Assembly: GCA_037389465.1 (NCBI GenBank)
Contig: JAZARR010000048.1
Coordinates: 186,001 to 250,000, forward strand
Origin: Baylisascaris procyonis
Taxonomy: Eukaryota; Nematoda; Chromadorea; Rhabditida; Ascarididae
DNA length: 64,000 nucleotides
Reading direction: 5' to 3'
How positions within the stretch are numbered: position 1 is the first letter of the stretch; every line of letters starts with the position of its first letter. A program made the translations under genes and the position numbers. The notes below the pieces were generated by a model. It saw nothing but the letters and a program-made list of their open reading frames with translations. It did not search any database and was not told the DNA's origin. Positions 1-17,778 of the stretch are shown here, in pieces.

Positions 1-2381
1 CTTTTTAACTGTCTAGAACTTCTTTAAAACTCGATGGATGAAAGTGAGACATAAGGTCATGTAATGCATCACATATTGCCAAACATTTTTCTGGCTCTAG
101 CTTTAGTGGCCGTCGAGTTGATATTGACGAATGTTGAGGTGGAAGGATGTACACATACATTAGTGCGCAAATACACGGTACGCCATAATGTGCTTTGCAG
201 AGAAATTTTCGGAGAATACCTAACAAAAAAAAAAGCCGACATTCTATACATGAGATGAAACAGTTCCTGCATCGCTTCAATTTCTTTCGCTGAGATATTT
301 GATTTGGAATAAAGCACTCTTTAGAGGATAAAAACCTCCTTTCTCAGGCCTGCTAATTACGCTTCAACTGATGCGAACTTCATTAGGAATATAAATCTTC
401 GAATATACAATGTTGAAGAGAAATGAAATTCATCTAACAAAAGAAACAGATTATAGTAAAAGAAAATCATCAAACAAAGCAATCCTTTTGCCTGATAGAA
501 GAGGTGTTTTACCTGATGAAGAAATTAGCCATCAAGAAGGAAAGATTCACGTGAAGTGCATATGAAATAATAAAATCTGAACAATTTTTTTCGAAGAGAG
601 TATCAATTTGTACGGTTTGTGGGTGTATATTTGTGCGAATAGCGCATATTGTGTAAATGCAAATATGATCTTTGTACATATTTAGAAATAAAAGATAAAA
701 AACTTTTGTGGCAATTTGCAAGGACATCGCCGCAAAAGCGCTTTTTGTTAAGCGTCATGTATTACATTTATGCGTTATGATGTGCGATAAATGTAACGAA
801 TAACAACAGAAATTTATGACAATATGAAGGAAGCTGATGAAATGTGATTAAGCACAAACCGATGAACTCGATTGGTCATATACCTCCTTAAGATTACCTT
901 AACAATATCGCAGTAAGTTACTGCTCATAACATCTAATCGACAATGAAGAGATGTGCAAATAAGAGAACAAGTTTTTAGAACAAGAAATAACAAGGGAGG
1001 CTGCAGCGTGTGGTTGTGGCGACATGCAAACCTGAACAGAGTCCAGGCACGCAAATGAACTCCCCCTATTTGCGAGCATATATTCAACAATGAGGAAAGT
1101 ACCGACAGAGAGGGAAGACTTTTCGATACAAGCTGTTATGAGACATAGAATAAGCATGCTGCAAAATAACGCAGGCCTTTCCAGGGGTGAATTGACGAAA
1201 GGGGTTAGAGGTGTTTTCGAATATAGGAGGGAATAGGACCCTCTACGATTCAGTTCACTCGGGTGGCGCTATTGAAGCCAATCTCTGATCTCAACCTGAT
1301 CTAGATAATCTGTGCATTTCCCAGTTTCTAGTCTGCTGAAAAATGTAAAATTTCTGCAAAAGTTTAAAAAAATTTGTGATAATGCTTACGAAGATGACGG
1401 AGTGTAATGTGTCGCGACACATAAATTGCAACAAGAACCACAACCATGTGTGGGGCACCCAAAAGTGCCTAAGAAATATCTAATAACCTTACTCTGCACG
1501 TCCAAGCAATAACTTGTCGACAGCTAGTAGAACTTTAGACCAGTTTACGGTGCAGCATTCCCTAGAAAAATAGTCTTTCTGACTGAGAAAATCGGTCCGA
1601 GTTGTGCAACAAGCTAAGAAGGATTTCTTTTATTTGATTGGTTTTAAGTTCGATAAACATGATGTGAAAATGTGGCAGACGAGACATCAATGATAAATAA
1701 TTGCCTCATTTACTTTTAGAAATGAATAACCTCATTGGTAAGCGGAAGTTGGCCATTGTGATGTCGCGTCATGCAGAGGACCGTGAAGTTGAAGACGACG
1801 ATATTGGACATCACAGAAGTGAGACATATTGCAGTAAGTATGAGCACACAGTATCGCATTCGATGTGCCATCTTTGAATTTTTTATGCTTAACACCGCGA
1901 CTGCTTAATTTAAAACAAACACAGCACAATCGCAATTTCACTATTTCCAAAACTGCACAACGTATTCATGAAGTGCTCAAAATAACCGAATCATTAACTT
2001 ATTTGAGTATAAATGGGAAAACAGATCTACGAACTAGTAGATAAAGTAGCTGTGATGTTACCGCTTTGTGTTACATTGCATTCGGTGAATTAGAGTTGCA
2101 ATTATGCGTCATTATAATGGTTTGCTATAATTGTATGAGCTGTAAGTATTCAATTCCAATTTGTTTTTGATTTTGATTTCGTCGATGAAAACGAGTGGAA
2201 AAATGTATCAAAACAGGTGCTAATGATATGCGCCATTGCATTTCATCAAACATGTCAACGAGATATTTGAATAGTAGTGAAACGTATTAAAATACGCTAT
2301 TGCATTTATTAATTTAATACTGTAGCATTGATAAATCAACCACTATCGATAAACGAGATTTTTCGAAACCAAAGTTGCAAC

Positions 2382-2441
2382 ACCTCCATCTTATATATTT
2401 TACCTCCATCCTATACATTTTACCTCTATCCTATATATTTT
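2382..2441. repeat. 20-bp tandem repeat, three copies
   Basis: Three consecutive 20-bp units read ACCTCCATCTTATATATTTT with one to three changes between copies (2382-2401, 2402-2421, 2422-2441). It is a small pyrimidine/AT minisatellite in gene-free DNA with no visible function. Confidence 0.9.
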
Positions 2442-4703
2442 ACATGCTTTTAAATTGAAAATGCTAACAGTATGAAATAGATTTATGGTTCTTGCTTACC
2501 ATAAACATTTGAGAATGTAACGCGATGAAGTATTGTTTATTCAATTTAGCCAAAAGCGTTTGTAAAGTTGTAGAGTGCACTGTTAAGTAAGGAGTTCTCT
2601 TCCATCTAGCCACAAATGATCTACTGTGTGAACGTCGCTTTGCCCTCATACCTTGTAGATTTAAGCGTTCGAAGATGCTAAGTTATTTTCTCCTGTCTTA
2701 TTGGTGCACTCAACGATTCTGAGGTTATTGACGAACTACGTTTGGATTTCTCGAACAGAATTGACCTTAACTACATCGAACTTTTTTACAAACAAGAGGT
2801 GCAGTTTCATGATGCCGTTTCGTGATGGCTTATGGATTTTTTAGAGCTCGCCGCCGGAGTGTGGCCATTGGTCATTAGCGCTGTCACTCATGATATCGGG
2901 TGTGTCGCAGAGTACAGCTCTTGGTTCATCATTGTTTTTAGTATCCACAAATGATTCTGCGAATTTGTTAGCGAAATGTTTATGGATGATGCCAATTTGT
3001 ACAAAATGTATGAACCATTACGAATAATCGTACTCTCGGATTCTATGAATGATCCAAGTTTTGGCGGTGTCTTTTGCAATTGAAAAGTGTTGCAACATGC
3101 ATGTCGACGATAATAACTCTCTGAAAACGAAAAACTGCGGTAAAAGTATCCTGCTGTATTAAAATTGGAGCTGCTAATTTCATCTTCAAATCAGAGAAAT
3201 ATTATAATTTCTTTCAATTGCGCTTATTCGATATAGTCGTGCTGACCATCATTCCTCTCGTCTCCCCGCCCTGCATTTCCCGGTATATTCCTATCGGCGC
3301 TGTTTTATCGCTTAAAAATAAACAATTTCTGACATCCTTATGTCTATAAACAGGTTTACTTATCAAAACCTATAATTTCTTATATCATATTCTTTTGTAG
3401 AGAACGACAATCAACTAATGATCAACGACCGTAAGTCTTTCCTGTTTTCCTGTCCTATTCACTGCACAAGAGCCGCATTGTTCTGTTTTACATAAGAATC
3501 AATGAGATGAGAATTTCATGGGGTATTTGAGAATTAGTAACTTAATTGTAAGAAAGTTCCAGGCGATCGAATGGGATTAAATTCTCGATATGAGGTCGCA
3601 GATGATGAGAGGCAGAATTGCAGCATCGGTGATCGAAAGGTGGGGCCATCGGACGACCGTGATGCACACACGCACACACAAATACACGACACAATCAACA
3701 CAAATACAGTCCTTTTGTCAAGCTTTTGTGCTAAATTACTGCATATTAGGATGTCGTAAAGGATAATTTCGAGTGCGAAAGCATTCACAGTAATTTTGGA
3801 TGCAGAAGAATGGCATAGAATCACTCGATGGAATTATGAATGTTACTATATCAACAATAATGAATGATCGCATAACCTTTCATACTTCTCTTTCACTTTC
3901 TTCCTTGATTATTTTCATAAGGGAGCTGCAGTAGAATAAATAACTTCTTTCTTAAAATTGTTATTAACGGAAAAATGAGTAGTGAATTTATATTTATGAA
4001 AAGAACATCACATATTACAGAAGAGCAGTTATTTCTCATTGCGATAAAGCTTAACGTGTCATGGCGGAATCATATAAGGAAAAACATTGCATTAATCAGC
4101 ACAGAAGTATGGGCACTTCGGCGCGACGCTCTATTTTGGAGCAGCAAAGCGATACGACTATCAAAAAATGGTAGCAACCACACTACTACCGGTAAAAATC
4201 CGTACCCTTTGTGAACAAGAACTGCGATATCCTTATATACTCGACAAGCAACCTTTGAGCGCAATCTGGAACTTGGCCTATACATTCTCACATGAGTTTA
4301 CTTTCGCACAAAAGACTCCACGTGGCTTACATATTGCATGGTAGGATATGTTTTATGAGCATATTTGCCTTCTTTTATATTATTTGTGTTTTTGGTGACT
4401 TAACAAAAGCATGAGAACAAAAGGGAAATATTCCATTCGAAGCACGTGCGCCGCTTCTCTCGTCATTGTTTGCACTTTTCTGCATTCTACTCATACTGCA
4501 AATGATTCGAGGAGTTCAATTTGGAACGCCTCATACGCTACTTTCAATAAATATCACTAAATGTCAAGGCTGAAAAGACTCCTTTCATTTTGAGATGAAA
4601 TTATTAACGATAGAATCACCATGTTATAGAATTTATTAAAGTACCTCGTGTAGTCTATAGCGAAGTTGCAAATGCAGTATGTTACTTGCAAACTTGTTGA
4701 GCG

Positions 4704-5135
4704 CTAGTGGTGTAGCGTCGTACGATTGCAGAGTATGTTGTAGCGAGCGCGTTGCGTATATGTACTGCTCAAATTGCACCGTAGAGGAATCAATGCGATC
4801 CGAGACCACCAAAGTTTTGTGCATATGAAGTATGGTGCAGGTGGGAGGATATGTGCATACTCGTCCCACAAAAACCTTGTACATTTATGCGATATCGGTC
4901 TATACAACGGAATGGGTCTACGGTCTATACCGCAGTAGTCTTCGATGAGCGGGGATGCACTTCCCCTATCCAGCAGGTAGGTGGTGAAAAAAGCGCAAAA
5001 ACCAACCATAATTTCAGCAGCTGATTTATTAACCCTAATTTGCATTCCGGCTGACGACCTTCCTGGTAATCTTTGGACGCATGAAGGTAACGAATGACTG
5101 CATTTGCAAATATCGGTGAGCAAATAGTTGGACAA
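4704..5135 (-). other. 143-codon ORF, possible repeat-derived remnant
   Basis: An uninterrupted minus-strand frame from ATG to stop, less AT-rich than its surroundings and unusually long for this DNA. The predicted peptide has no domain I recognise and no obvious splice partners. Its central part contains IDRRPIPLYRPISHKC and WDEYAHILPP, which look like real protein. A fragment of an interspersed repeat is at least as likely as a host gene. No function is proposed. Confidence 0.25.
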
Positions 5136-6253
5136 TGACCTTTAATACGAAAATTGTGCTAATTTTATGAATAGTCGTCTGCCTCTTATGTTGGAGTCTG
5201 CACCATCGTTTGGCCCGGTGTACTGAGATCTGGAAAGTTCACATCATGTCAGCTTCCCTGGTATGTCTTTCCACTTGAATCTTGCAAGAAATACTTTTCC
5301 GTTCTAGCAAAATATGGGAAACCACACTATTTTAATGCCGCACCGTCCTTACACACTTGACTATAATATGTAATTTCAAGTCGCGAAGCTGCAATCAATA
5401 CTAAGATTGGGTTTTATCCTCTCTTTTCACATCCTGCATGACTTAATGACGCTTCTTCGCAGACGCATTGCTAAGCGCCCATGGATTGTTTTGCATTTTT
5501 GCACTGTGACTCGAATACATTATGATGTGGGTCGGTATGCTTGTAGTTGAGATTTCAACTATGGGCGTGTGCACATTGCGCTTTCCAAATACCAGGAAAC
5601 CACCAGCGTGAACTCCACTGATCTAACTACCGACCTAAAACAACATCAGATAAAAACCTCGCCAGCTGATTAGTTGATCAGATAAAAACAAACAACACCC
5701 TCAATCTCGAAGATGACACATTAATGCCTGCATCAAACTCGTCGAATCGCCTGACTCCTCCTTCTCCTCCCTCCCCGACCCAAAAAAGACTGCATCCAAC
5801 CAAATCAACTGCTTTTAGGAAAGTCCTCTCAGTTTATTAGGTGATAAATTTTATTGCTTTGCCACACGATGCTAACGCTATAAATTTTAGGCGCGACGTT
5901 TGGTACTCAACAGACTACTACGGTACAGAAAACAGGGTCATTCCTTTGCATTTTTGGTATTTTGGTTTGGTATTCACAGCCTTTAGACCCACAATATCTC
6001 CATGTAACAGGTCTGGTGTTGTCAGCATACCGTCAAACTGGATATCATAAAAACTCAAAAGTACGAATAACTGTATGTAAGCTACAAGTTCAGCCAATCC
6101 CATAAGTGTTCTAGTATTTCAGATCCTAGTCGATCCATAGGCAGCGTCGCATTCGACCAATACATATACTTGACAGTCCTAAACCTTCAGTTAGTAACGT
6201 TCTAGCACTCAAGTTAGAAACCTACAGTGCATCATCTTTTGCATCTTTGCGAA

Positions 6254-6402
6254 GTTTTTGCAGTTGCGAAGTAATTGCAAAGGACATTTTTGTAATGCGC
6301 TTTGCAACTCTAGACTTCGCCAAGTTATTGGCTGAGTAGAGTAAAATGCAAAATTGCGTGTGATTGCAATCTCCCTTACACGTTTTTTGCAACTGCAAAA
6401 AC
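6254..6402. repeat. 149-bp inverted repeat rich in TTGCAA
   Basis: The arm GTTTTTGCAGTTGC at 6254-6267 is perfectly complementary to GCAACTGCAAAAAC at 6389-6402. The interior repeats the TTGCAA/TTGCGA theme many times on both strands. It has the size and shape of a degenerate MITE or foldback element, but I see no clear target-site duplication. Confidence 0.45.
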
Positions 6403-8810
6403 CGACAAACTCAATGACTTTACCTGAGCAACTTAATTAATCAACAGTAAACAAGCAAAACATCTATAAACAATAACCAACAAACAATTATGAGCAGTCG
6501 CATAGCAAACGCGAATACACAAACGCAATAGAGATTACTAAGTAACGATGGTGACTTAGAAGTGAAAAAAGGATCGACGGTATCAACCACAAATTTCAAC
6601 AGCTCAAATACTACTGAAAACTACTGCATCAGAGCACTGAGACTTCGACAGAACAAATGCATAATTCATCGAAATGTTGATGTGTTCATTCCTCTGAAAG
6701 ACCACTCGAAACTTACGCCTAAATTTGCTGAAAATCTGCTATGCCTCTTTACTCGATATGAAATTTATTTGCGCCATAATGCAGTAAAATGTTAAGAAAA
6801 TACATCATAAGAATGCTTGCTCTATAGTAATCTTCTAGCAAGCTGTCAGCTAACGCATAAAATGCATGTTACTAAGTAGAATAAAACCGATACCATCGAA
6901 GAATCAATGTTATTTTGAGCTAAACATATATAAAAAAAGGCACGCCGGGACTGGATGGAGGACACGTGTATACTACATCGCCTTTTTACTTTGAAAAATT
7001 AAAAATATGATAGACAGAACGACAAATTTACATAATCCATGTGGAAAAACAGCATAATTTGATGACTCTTTCCTTTTCTCATATGCCGGTTGCCAATATT
7101 AGACAAGTATCTCACTTGCGGGCAAATAAATAGTATGATCCTGATCTCGATGACTCTTAAACCACTCGAGTGACATTGGTACAACGGATCTCTTCTCGGT
7201 GAGAAATCAACGCCCCTCTCTTTCCTTCTCCCTTTCCTCCAAATTTATCCCAGCAACTCATAATATTTGGCTAAACAGGGTTAAACGTCTATGGTTCATA
7301 AGAATAAACAAACGACAGTGAAATAACATAGAAATATGCAAATCAGCATCGTTTCAAATGCTTCCATCACTGTCCCAAATGCTTCATAAAAGTTACTTAT
7401 TCACCTGTCTAAGTGGAAATATTACACAATAGGAATAAGACTAATTAAGAAAGTATCCCTGAAGTCAACACCACCACAATAATCATTAATAGTTCTTTTC
7501 GCAAAGCTACATGGGTATAAATAAAATCAATAACAGACTTACTGCTGTGGTCGACAAAGCTTCTTAAAAAAATGTGAAGGAAATTGAAAATGACAAAAAA
7601 TGAACTGATAGAGCAACAAAACTAGAAGGCTATATGTAAGTATATTAACTATTGTGTTGTGTGAAACAAACAGGCGAAGCATCATATGAGTGTGGAGGGA
7701 ACACTTTTTTGGTGCATTTCAAAGACCAGTCGCAAAAAACAGAGGTACTATGAAGTATTTCATGAAACGGACCGTATCAATCAAATATTCGCGATAATTT
7801 TCCATCCCAATTACATGACAAAATAGAGCAAAATGCAAATGATTTTAGCAAGGAGAGGAAAAAAACTTTTCGTGTTCTGAAGGAAGAGAAGCAGTCAATT
7901 CGAGAGATAGTCCAGTGCTACCTTCACTCGAGACAAATTTCCTTTAAATTACATAAAAACTGTTTCCCGCCCTCGTTCTGTTAAGGCAGCCCATGTCAGT
8001 GTAACGAACAATATGAGTGCAGGATAAAGAATGCCGAAATCAATGACTATACCCACAAATTCTGTCATCTATAAAAATTCAACGTCTATAGAAAAGTCGA
8101 CGGATTCGCTGCCGGGTAATCATCATCGATGCCATCAACCGAAACTTTCATTTGCAAAGAATATAATTTCAACGTTTAATATTCGTAATATCAGAAGGAC
8201 GAATGCAAGTTGATGTGATTTGCTGTGTGATTCAGCATGGAAGCCCTCAAGATGCAAATAACGAGATGCCGCATTTTTCGGGGTTGCAGACTTTAGATAA
8301 TGGTCAAGTTTTGCACGACAGTGGAATCCATGCTGAGATGAGACATGCAGAGCATCCTTAGATATTATAAGAGGCAGAACTGGTGTATGCATAAGCGAAT
8401 GCTTATCTAAGATTTACTTATGATGTCACGCACTCTTCCACCGGCAATGAGTAAGAAGTTTTGAAAACATTAACTTTGAAGTTTTGTGAACATATTTCTG
8501 GTCATAAAACAAGCCGGATTTCACCAGTCTAGAGGCAGGTGTGCTCACAAACAATGCTTTCCTAATCGTAACGTTGCAATTTCTTTTCAGCAACCAACAC
8601 GAAATGTGACAACAGTAAAGAAAAAACTAAAGATGGAGAACCACTGTGTTCGCTTAGGAATATAAACAGGTAATGAGGGCTGGAACCTTATTATTAACAG
8701 TGTTGAATCAGTAAAGCGTATATGTATATCTGCAACAAACAAGCAACGAAAAGACTGCCCGCTGATCGAGTATGCTTCCATACTTAGCACTACAAATCTT
8801 CATGGGACAT

Positions 8811-14337
<5,527 letters not shown>

Positions 14338-14345
14338 TTCTAACC

Positions 14346-14347
14346 CT
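14346..14347 (-). promoter_or_regulatory. 3' splice site at OXA1L 5' end, probable SL trans-splice site
   Basis: On the minus strand TTCATTTCATTGCAG ends here, eight nucleotides before the OXA1L ATG (14337-14335). No coding exon with a matching phase was found upstream. The simplest reading is a spliced-leader acceptor. An untranslated cis-spliced first exon is the alternative. Confidence 0.6.
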
Positions 14348-14736
14348 GCAATGAAATGAACGTGACGATATGGCTGCACAGCTACTGGTTTGGCCATAGG
14401 TAACGCTGTAGGAGGTCTGGGATGGGACAAGGGAGGAGAGGGTGAAGTTGAAGCTTACAGCTTTCTCGGCATGACTGAAAGAATTTTCGCTATTAGTCGG
14501 GCAGGCATGTAACTGTGGACGAAACATACTGTTAAGTGGGATGTGCTTCACTATCGCCTTCCGAGGTCGTGCCCCCGGTGTTTAAAATAAGTGAATAATT
14601 TTTCAAAATTCATCGACAAACACATGACTCCCGAATGAAATCTTTCGCTGGGCATTCCTTACATAGGTGTGTCTCTAAGCAGCAGTGATTATAACGAAGC
14701 ATTAGACGACCTAGTTGAAGGGGGATGAAACGTCAC

Positions 14737-14768
14737 AGCTTCCTTGCACTTCCCTGCACAAGGAAGCT
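14737..14768. repeat. perfect 10-bp hairpin
   Basis: AGCTTCCTTG (14737-14746) and CAAGGAAGCT (14759-14768) are exact reverse complements around a 12-nt loop. It lies about 390 bp upstream of the OXA1L 5' end. It is too short for a miRNA precursor by itself; a cruciform or protein-binding dyad is possible. Confidence 0.6.
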
Positions 14769-15337
14769 ACTTCCCTTGCAGCGGTTCATGCCACCTGACT
14801 CACGCCGAAGCTTCCTGCACTACCTGTGAGTAGCATCATTTCTTTTTTTTTCGGTGGAGGAGGGCTACCAAACGTCCTGAGATTCCCATTTGCTTCGTGT
14901 ACGAGTGAGATCGGAAATGGCTGTTGACGCCATTCAGAAGGATGAAAGCAAACACATCACAATGAAAACCAGAAGTCTTAACAGTGCGTCCTGCGCCTAT
15001 AGCAGACGTCCTTCAGTCCCATTCGTATTTTGTACAATAGGAATGCGTAGCACTCGGGTTAGCCCAGCAAAGCAGTAGGACTCACTAACTACCATTCGCC
15101 CCACTCACCCTTCAGCCCCTTTGTAATCGCGACAACAGGAAGCTTTGCCATCATGCATCCGCGAAATGATGTATGACTGCTTGCACACTCACTTGCTCAT
15201 CCACCTCTCGTTCTCCCATCCACCAGATGCATTTGCAAGTGTGCATCAATCTGAATATCACAGAACTGTAAGTTCCAGTGGAGTTGATTAAAAATTTGCA
15301 TTTTATGAATGCAAAAAATGCAAATTGACTGTTTCAG

Positions 15338-15541
15338 TGGAAGTGACCACAAAATCGAATATATTCATGTGGAAATTAAGTTCTTCGATATCGATAAAGC
15401 AGCAAAATTACGGCCAGATAACATAATCGCTAGGCGGTCTTTCGTAGTCATAGCTGCAACAATTCACCTCTACGATGAAGCCGTACAAGAAATGAAGGGA
15501 GGGGAGGCGTTGATACTTCGTCCTCCATTCAATAAAGGAAA
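15338..15541 (+). CDS. orphan exon candidate, unknown protein
   Basis: A 204-nt open stretch starts after a strong acceptor (GACTGTTTCAG) and ends at a good donor (GGAAA/GTAAGG); both ends are phase 2. The 67 full codons contain protein-like segments such as IEYIHVEIKFFDIDKAAK and LYDEAVQEMKGGEAL, of normal composition. The next downstream acceptor (TATTGCAG, ending at 15625) would carry the reading frame into the adjacent inverted-repeat arm and to a stop near 15720. I do not recognise the sequence, have no start codon for it, and cannot tell a host gene from part of a repeat. Confidence 0.3.
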
Positions 15542-15643
15542 GTAAGGAGGTAAACGTTCTTATAGGCATTAGGAATTGAAATGCTGCCACATTATAGCAC
15601 AGTAAAAAAAGTGGCACTATTGCAGAGAACAACCGTATGCCGG

Positions 15644-16020
15644 TTGCGAACCGCGAACGGAGTTGAGCTTGTGCTTCACTTTGCGTACGTACCATTACCG
15701 TACACTGCACTCTGCAAGCTGATAGTAACGCCCATTACAGGAACTCGAAAGCTTGTAATGGAAACACGCGATGAAAACATGGACAAGCCACGTTTACCAA
15801 ATATACGGGAATTGGTAGATTGCAGCTTATTGACTGGGTTAGTGGAAGTGCTCATTTGAAACCAATAAAAGAGCAAGCTTGGATATATCGGCTTGCGGTT
15901 TGTCCTGTGTATTACACATTCGGGAGGGAAAGTTATGGTGTTTTCCGAATGGGGAATGAGTGGAGGTGAACAGATGTCTGGTTCGAAATGGGTGATATTT
16001 GTGCTGTCAGCTCTGAAAAA
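15644..16020 (+). repeat. left arm of 377-bp inverted repeat
   Basis: Reading 15644-16020 against the reverse complement of 22826-23202 gives 377 aligned bases with three substitutions and no gap. This arm carries an ORF (to 15859) whose conserved part includes GVELVLHFAYVPLPYTALCK. Similarity begins abruptly at TTGCGAACCGCG and fades after a pyrimidine/purine tail (TCTGAAAAA). There are no short terminal repeats or obvious target duplications. I suspect two copies of a dispersed nematode repeat, but cannot test copy number here. Confidence 0.9.
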
Positions 16021-16632
16021 CGATAGCGTCGAGAAGTGAAGAGTAAACTAAACTATAATGGTACGAGAATTGATGCTTTACATTTAAAGTCGAATGTGGA
16101 AGTTGTTGAAAATTGGGCATTTTGTTTAATGTTAACAACTGAAGGCATTTTACGTTTCTAGTGGCTTTTTTCATCGGTGAGCATATAACGACGAAATCAT
16201 GCACAGATTCATCGAATAGTTGGTGCATTTCATCGATAGAGACTTATAGATCTCATAGATAAGATACAGCTCCCATTTACGCTGGGTGGTCAAAGTGTGT
16301 TAGCTTTAATTTAATTAGATCTAGTTACATTTCTTTGATCATATCGCCAAGGTTTCTCATCGGAGGTTTCGATCTCGAAGTTGAATCTGACGTCCATTTC
16401 ACTGAAACATTGTTTTCCGATAACAGAAACAAAGACATAATCGTAAACAATTCCTCACCTTGCAAACGTTTTTTGTCTTTTATTACTCATTGATTCAGTA
16501 TCACTCGTTGCTCTTGCACCCTTCTAGTTATGACCATTCGACGGTTCAAATACATCAGTTTGCCACCTCTCGTAAAGCTTCAAATAGAGCACTAGAATTA
16601 TAAATATTTCACGATTTTTGGAGTGATTTCAG

Positions 16633-16892
16633 TCGCAAATACTAATTCAGATTTCTATATAGTTGCTAACGAAATCTATGGAATCGGCGATTGGTGGATC
16701 AATAACGCAGGCACGGTTACATTTGACCACGATCATGCGTCTATGTGCTGCAGTACTCTTGGCGATACTTGCGTGGTGTCAAACGGTCATAGGAGATCAC
16801 AAATGAAAAGTACAACACGAACTATATCGTTGTCTATATATAGTAAACCACTGAAAAGACCTACGGTTGAGGCAAAAAAGGACTTTAAATAG
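16633..16892 (+). CDS. orphan terminal-exon candidate, unknown protein
   Basis: After a strong acceptor (GAGTGATTTCAG) one frame stays open for 86 codons to a TAG. The beginning is protein-like (DFYIVANEIYGIGDWW, then TVTFDHDHASMCC); the last third looks less so. It would be a phase 1 last exon. The candidate exon at 15338-15541 ends in phase 2, so the two do not join directly. No family is recognised, and a chance ORF is possible. Confidence 0.25.
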
Positions 16893-17778
16893 CGCAACTG
16901 TGAATGCGGAGCTCACTTTGTGAGGTACTTTGGAACGAGTGCGGTGGCTTGAGGAGCGAAGTGAACGAAGTGGTTTTCGTGGGCGATGTCGTGCGAGAGT
17001 GAATCGAGGTGGTTCAGACTTGGTCTGATCGTGCGATCCAAGATCGCAATTTCGACGTTGCTTTCCTTGCTCCTTTACGGCGTTGCGCTGTGCAACAATG
17101 AAAGCAGAGATAGCACAAAGTCAGGTTTGCATCCGTTTTTCTAATTTTTGACGTAGTTTTTGTTTTGGATAGCGTTGCATTCTCGTGGCAGATTCGAGAA
17201 ACTGAGTTGTCAATAACATTCCGGTAGCCACTGAGGCCGATTTCCAGCAACCGAATCATTTATTGGTATTCTATGAAATAAGGAATCGGAGCTCGAAAAC
17301 ATTCAATATTAGAGCTGAGAACCAAACGGAGACAATTAGGTTTGTTAGGTTTACAATTTAACAGTACATAGTTTTCATCGAGTTTGTTCCAGTTCGTGCT
17401 GAAATGTTCTCATGAATACACCGAGCATTGCCAACATTTTCAGTTCGGACAAATGGGCTTTTATTATGGTCAGAAAACGCTTCTTACTGTTTAGGTAGAC
17501 ATAACGATCTATACCCTGCAAGCTTTAGAATTTGAATTTTTAAGTATTTCTTCCAGTTCGGGTATATAAGAAAATAAGATTCTCTATTAGCGGCTATCAG
17601 CCAAACGGACGGATGAGCGATCTTGTTGAGAGGCGATCGTCTTGACGGTCGGTTTATTTCGAGTAGAGGAATGTCTTAAATGAGAAATTGGAAGTGTTAG
17701 TTTTGCTATTGTGAATCATAGCGATGCTCGAGCGATGCTAAAAATCAGTAAAAGTGCGTAGTGAAGGATACTATAAGG

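Larger units (their letters stand above)
1..8810. other. gene-poor flank, no supportable gene
   Basis: I found no chain of exons with matching splice phases here on either strand. The ORFs are short, AT-rich and not bounded by convincing splice sites. One fragment at about 3560-3640 (plus) follows a plausible acceptor (TTCCAG) and stays open to a possible donor (AAAG/GTGGGG), but I could not link it to a second exon. The stretch also contains a 20-bp tandem repeat, a small TTGCAA-rich inverted repeat and a 143-codon ORF, listed separately. It lies beyond the 3' end of the minus-strand OXA1L gene. Confidence 0.5.
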
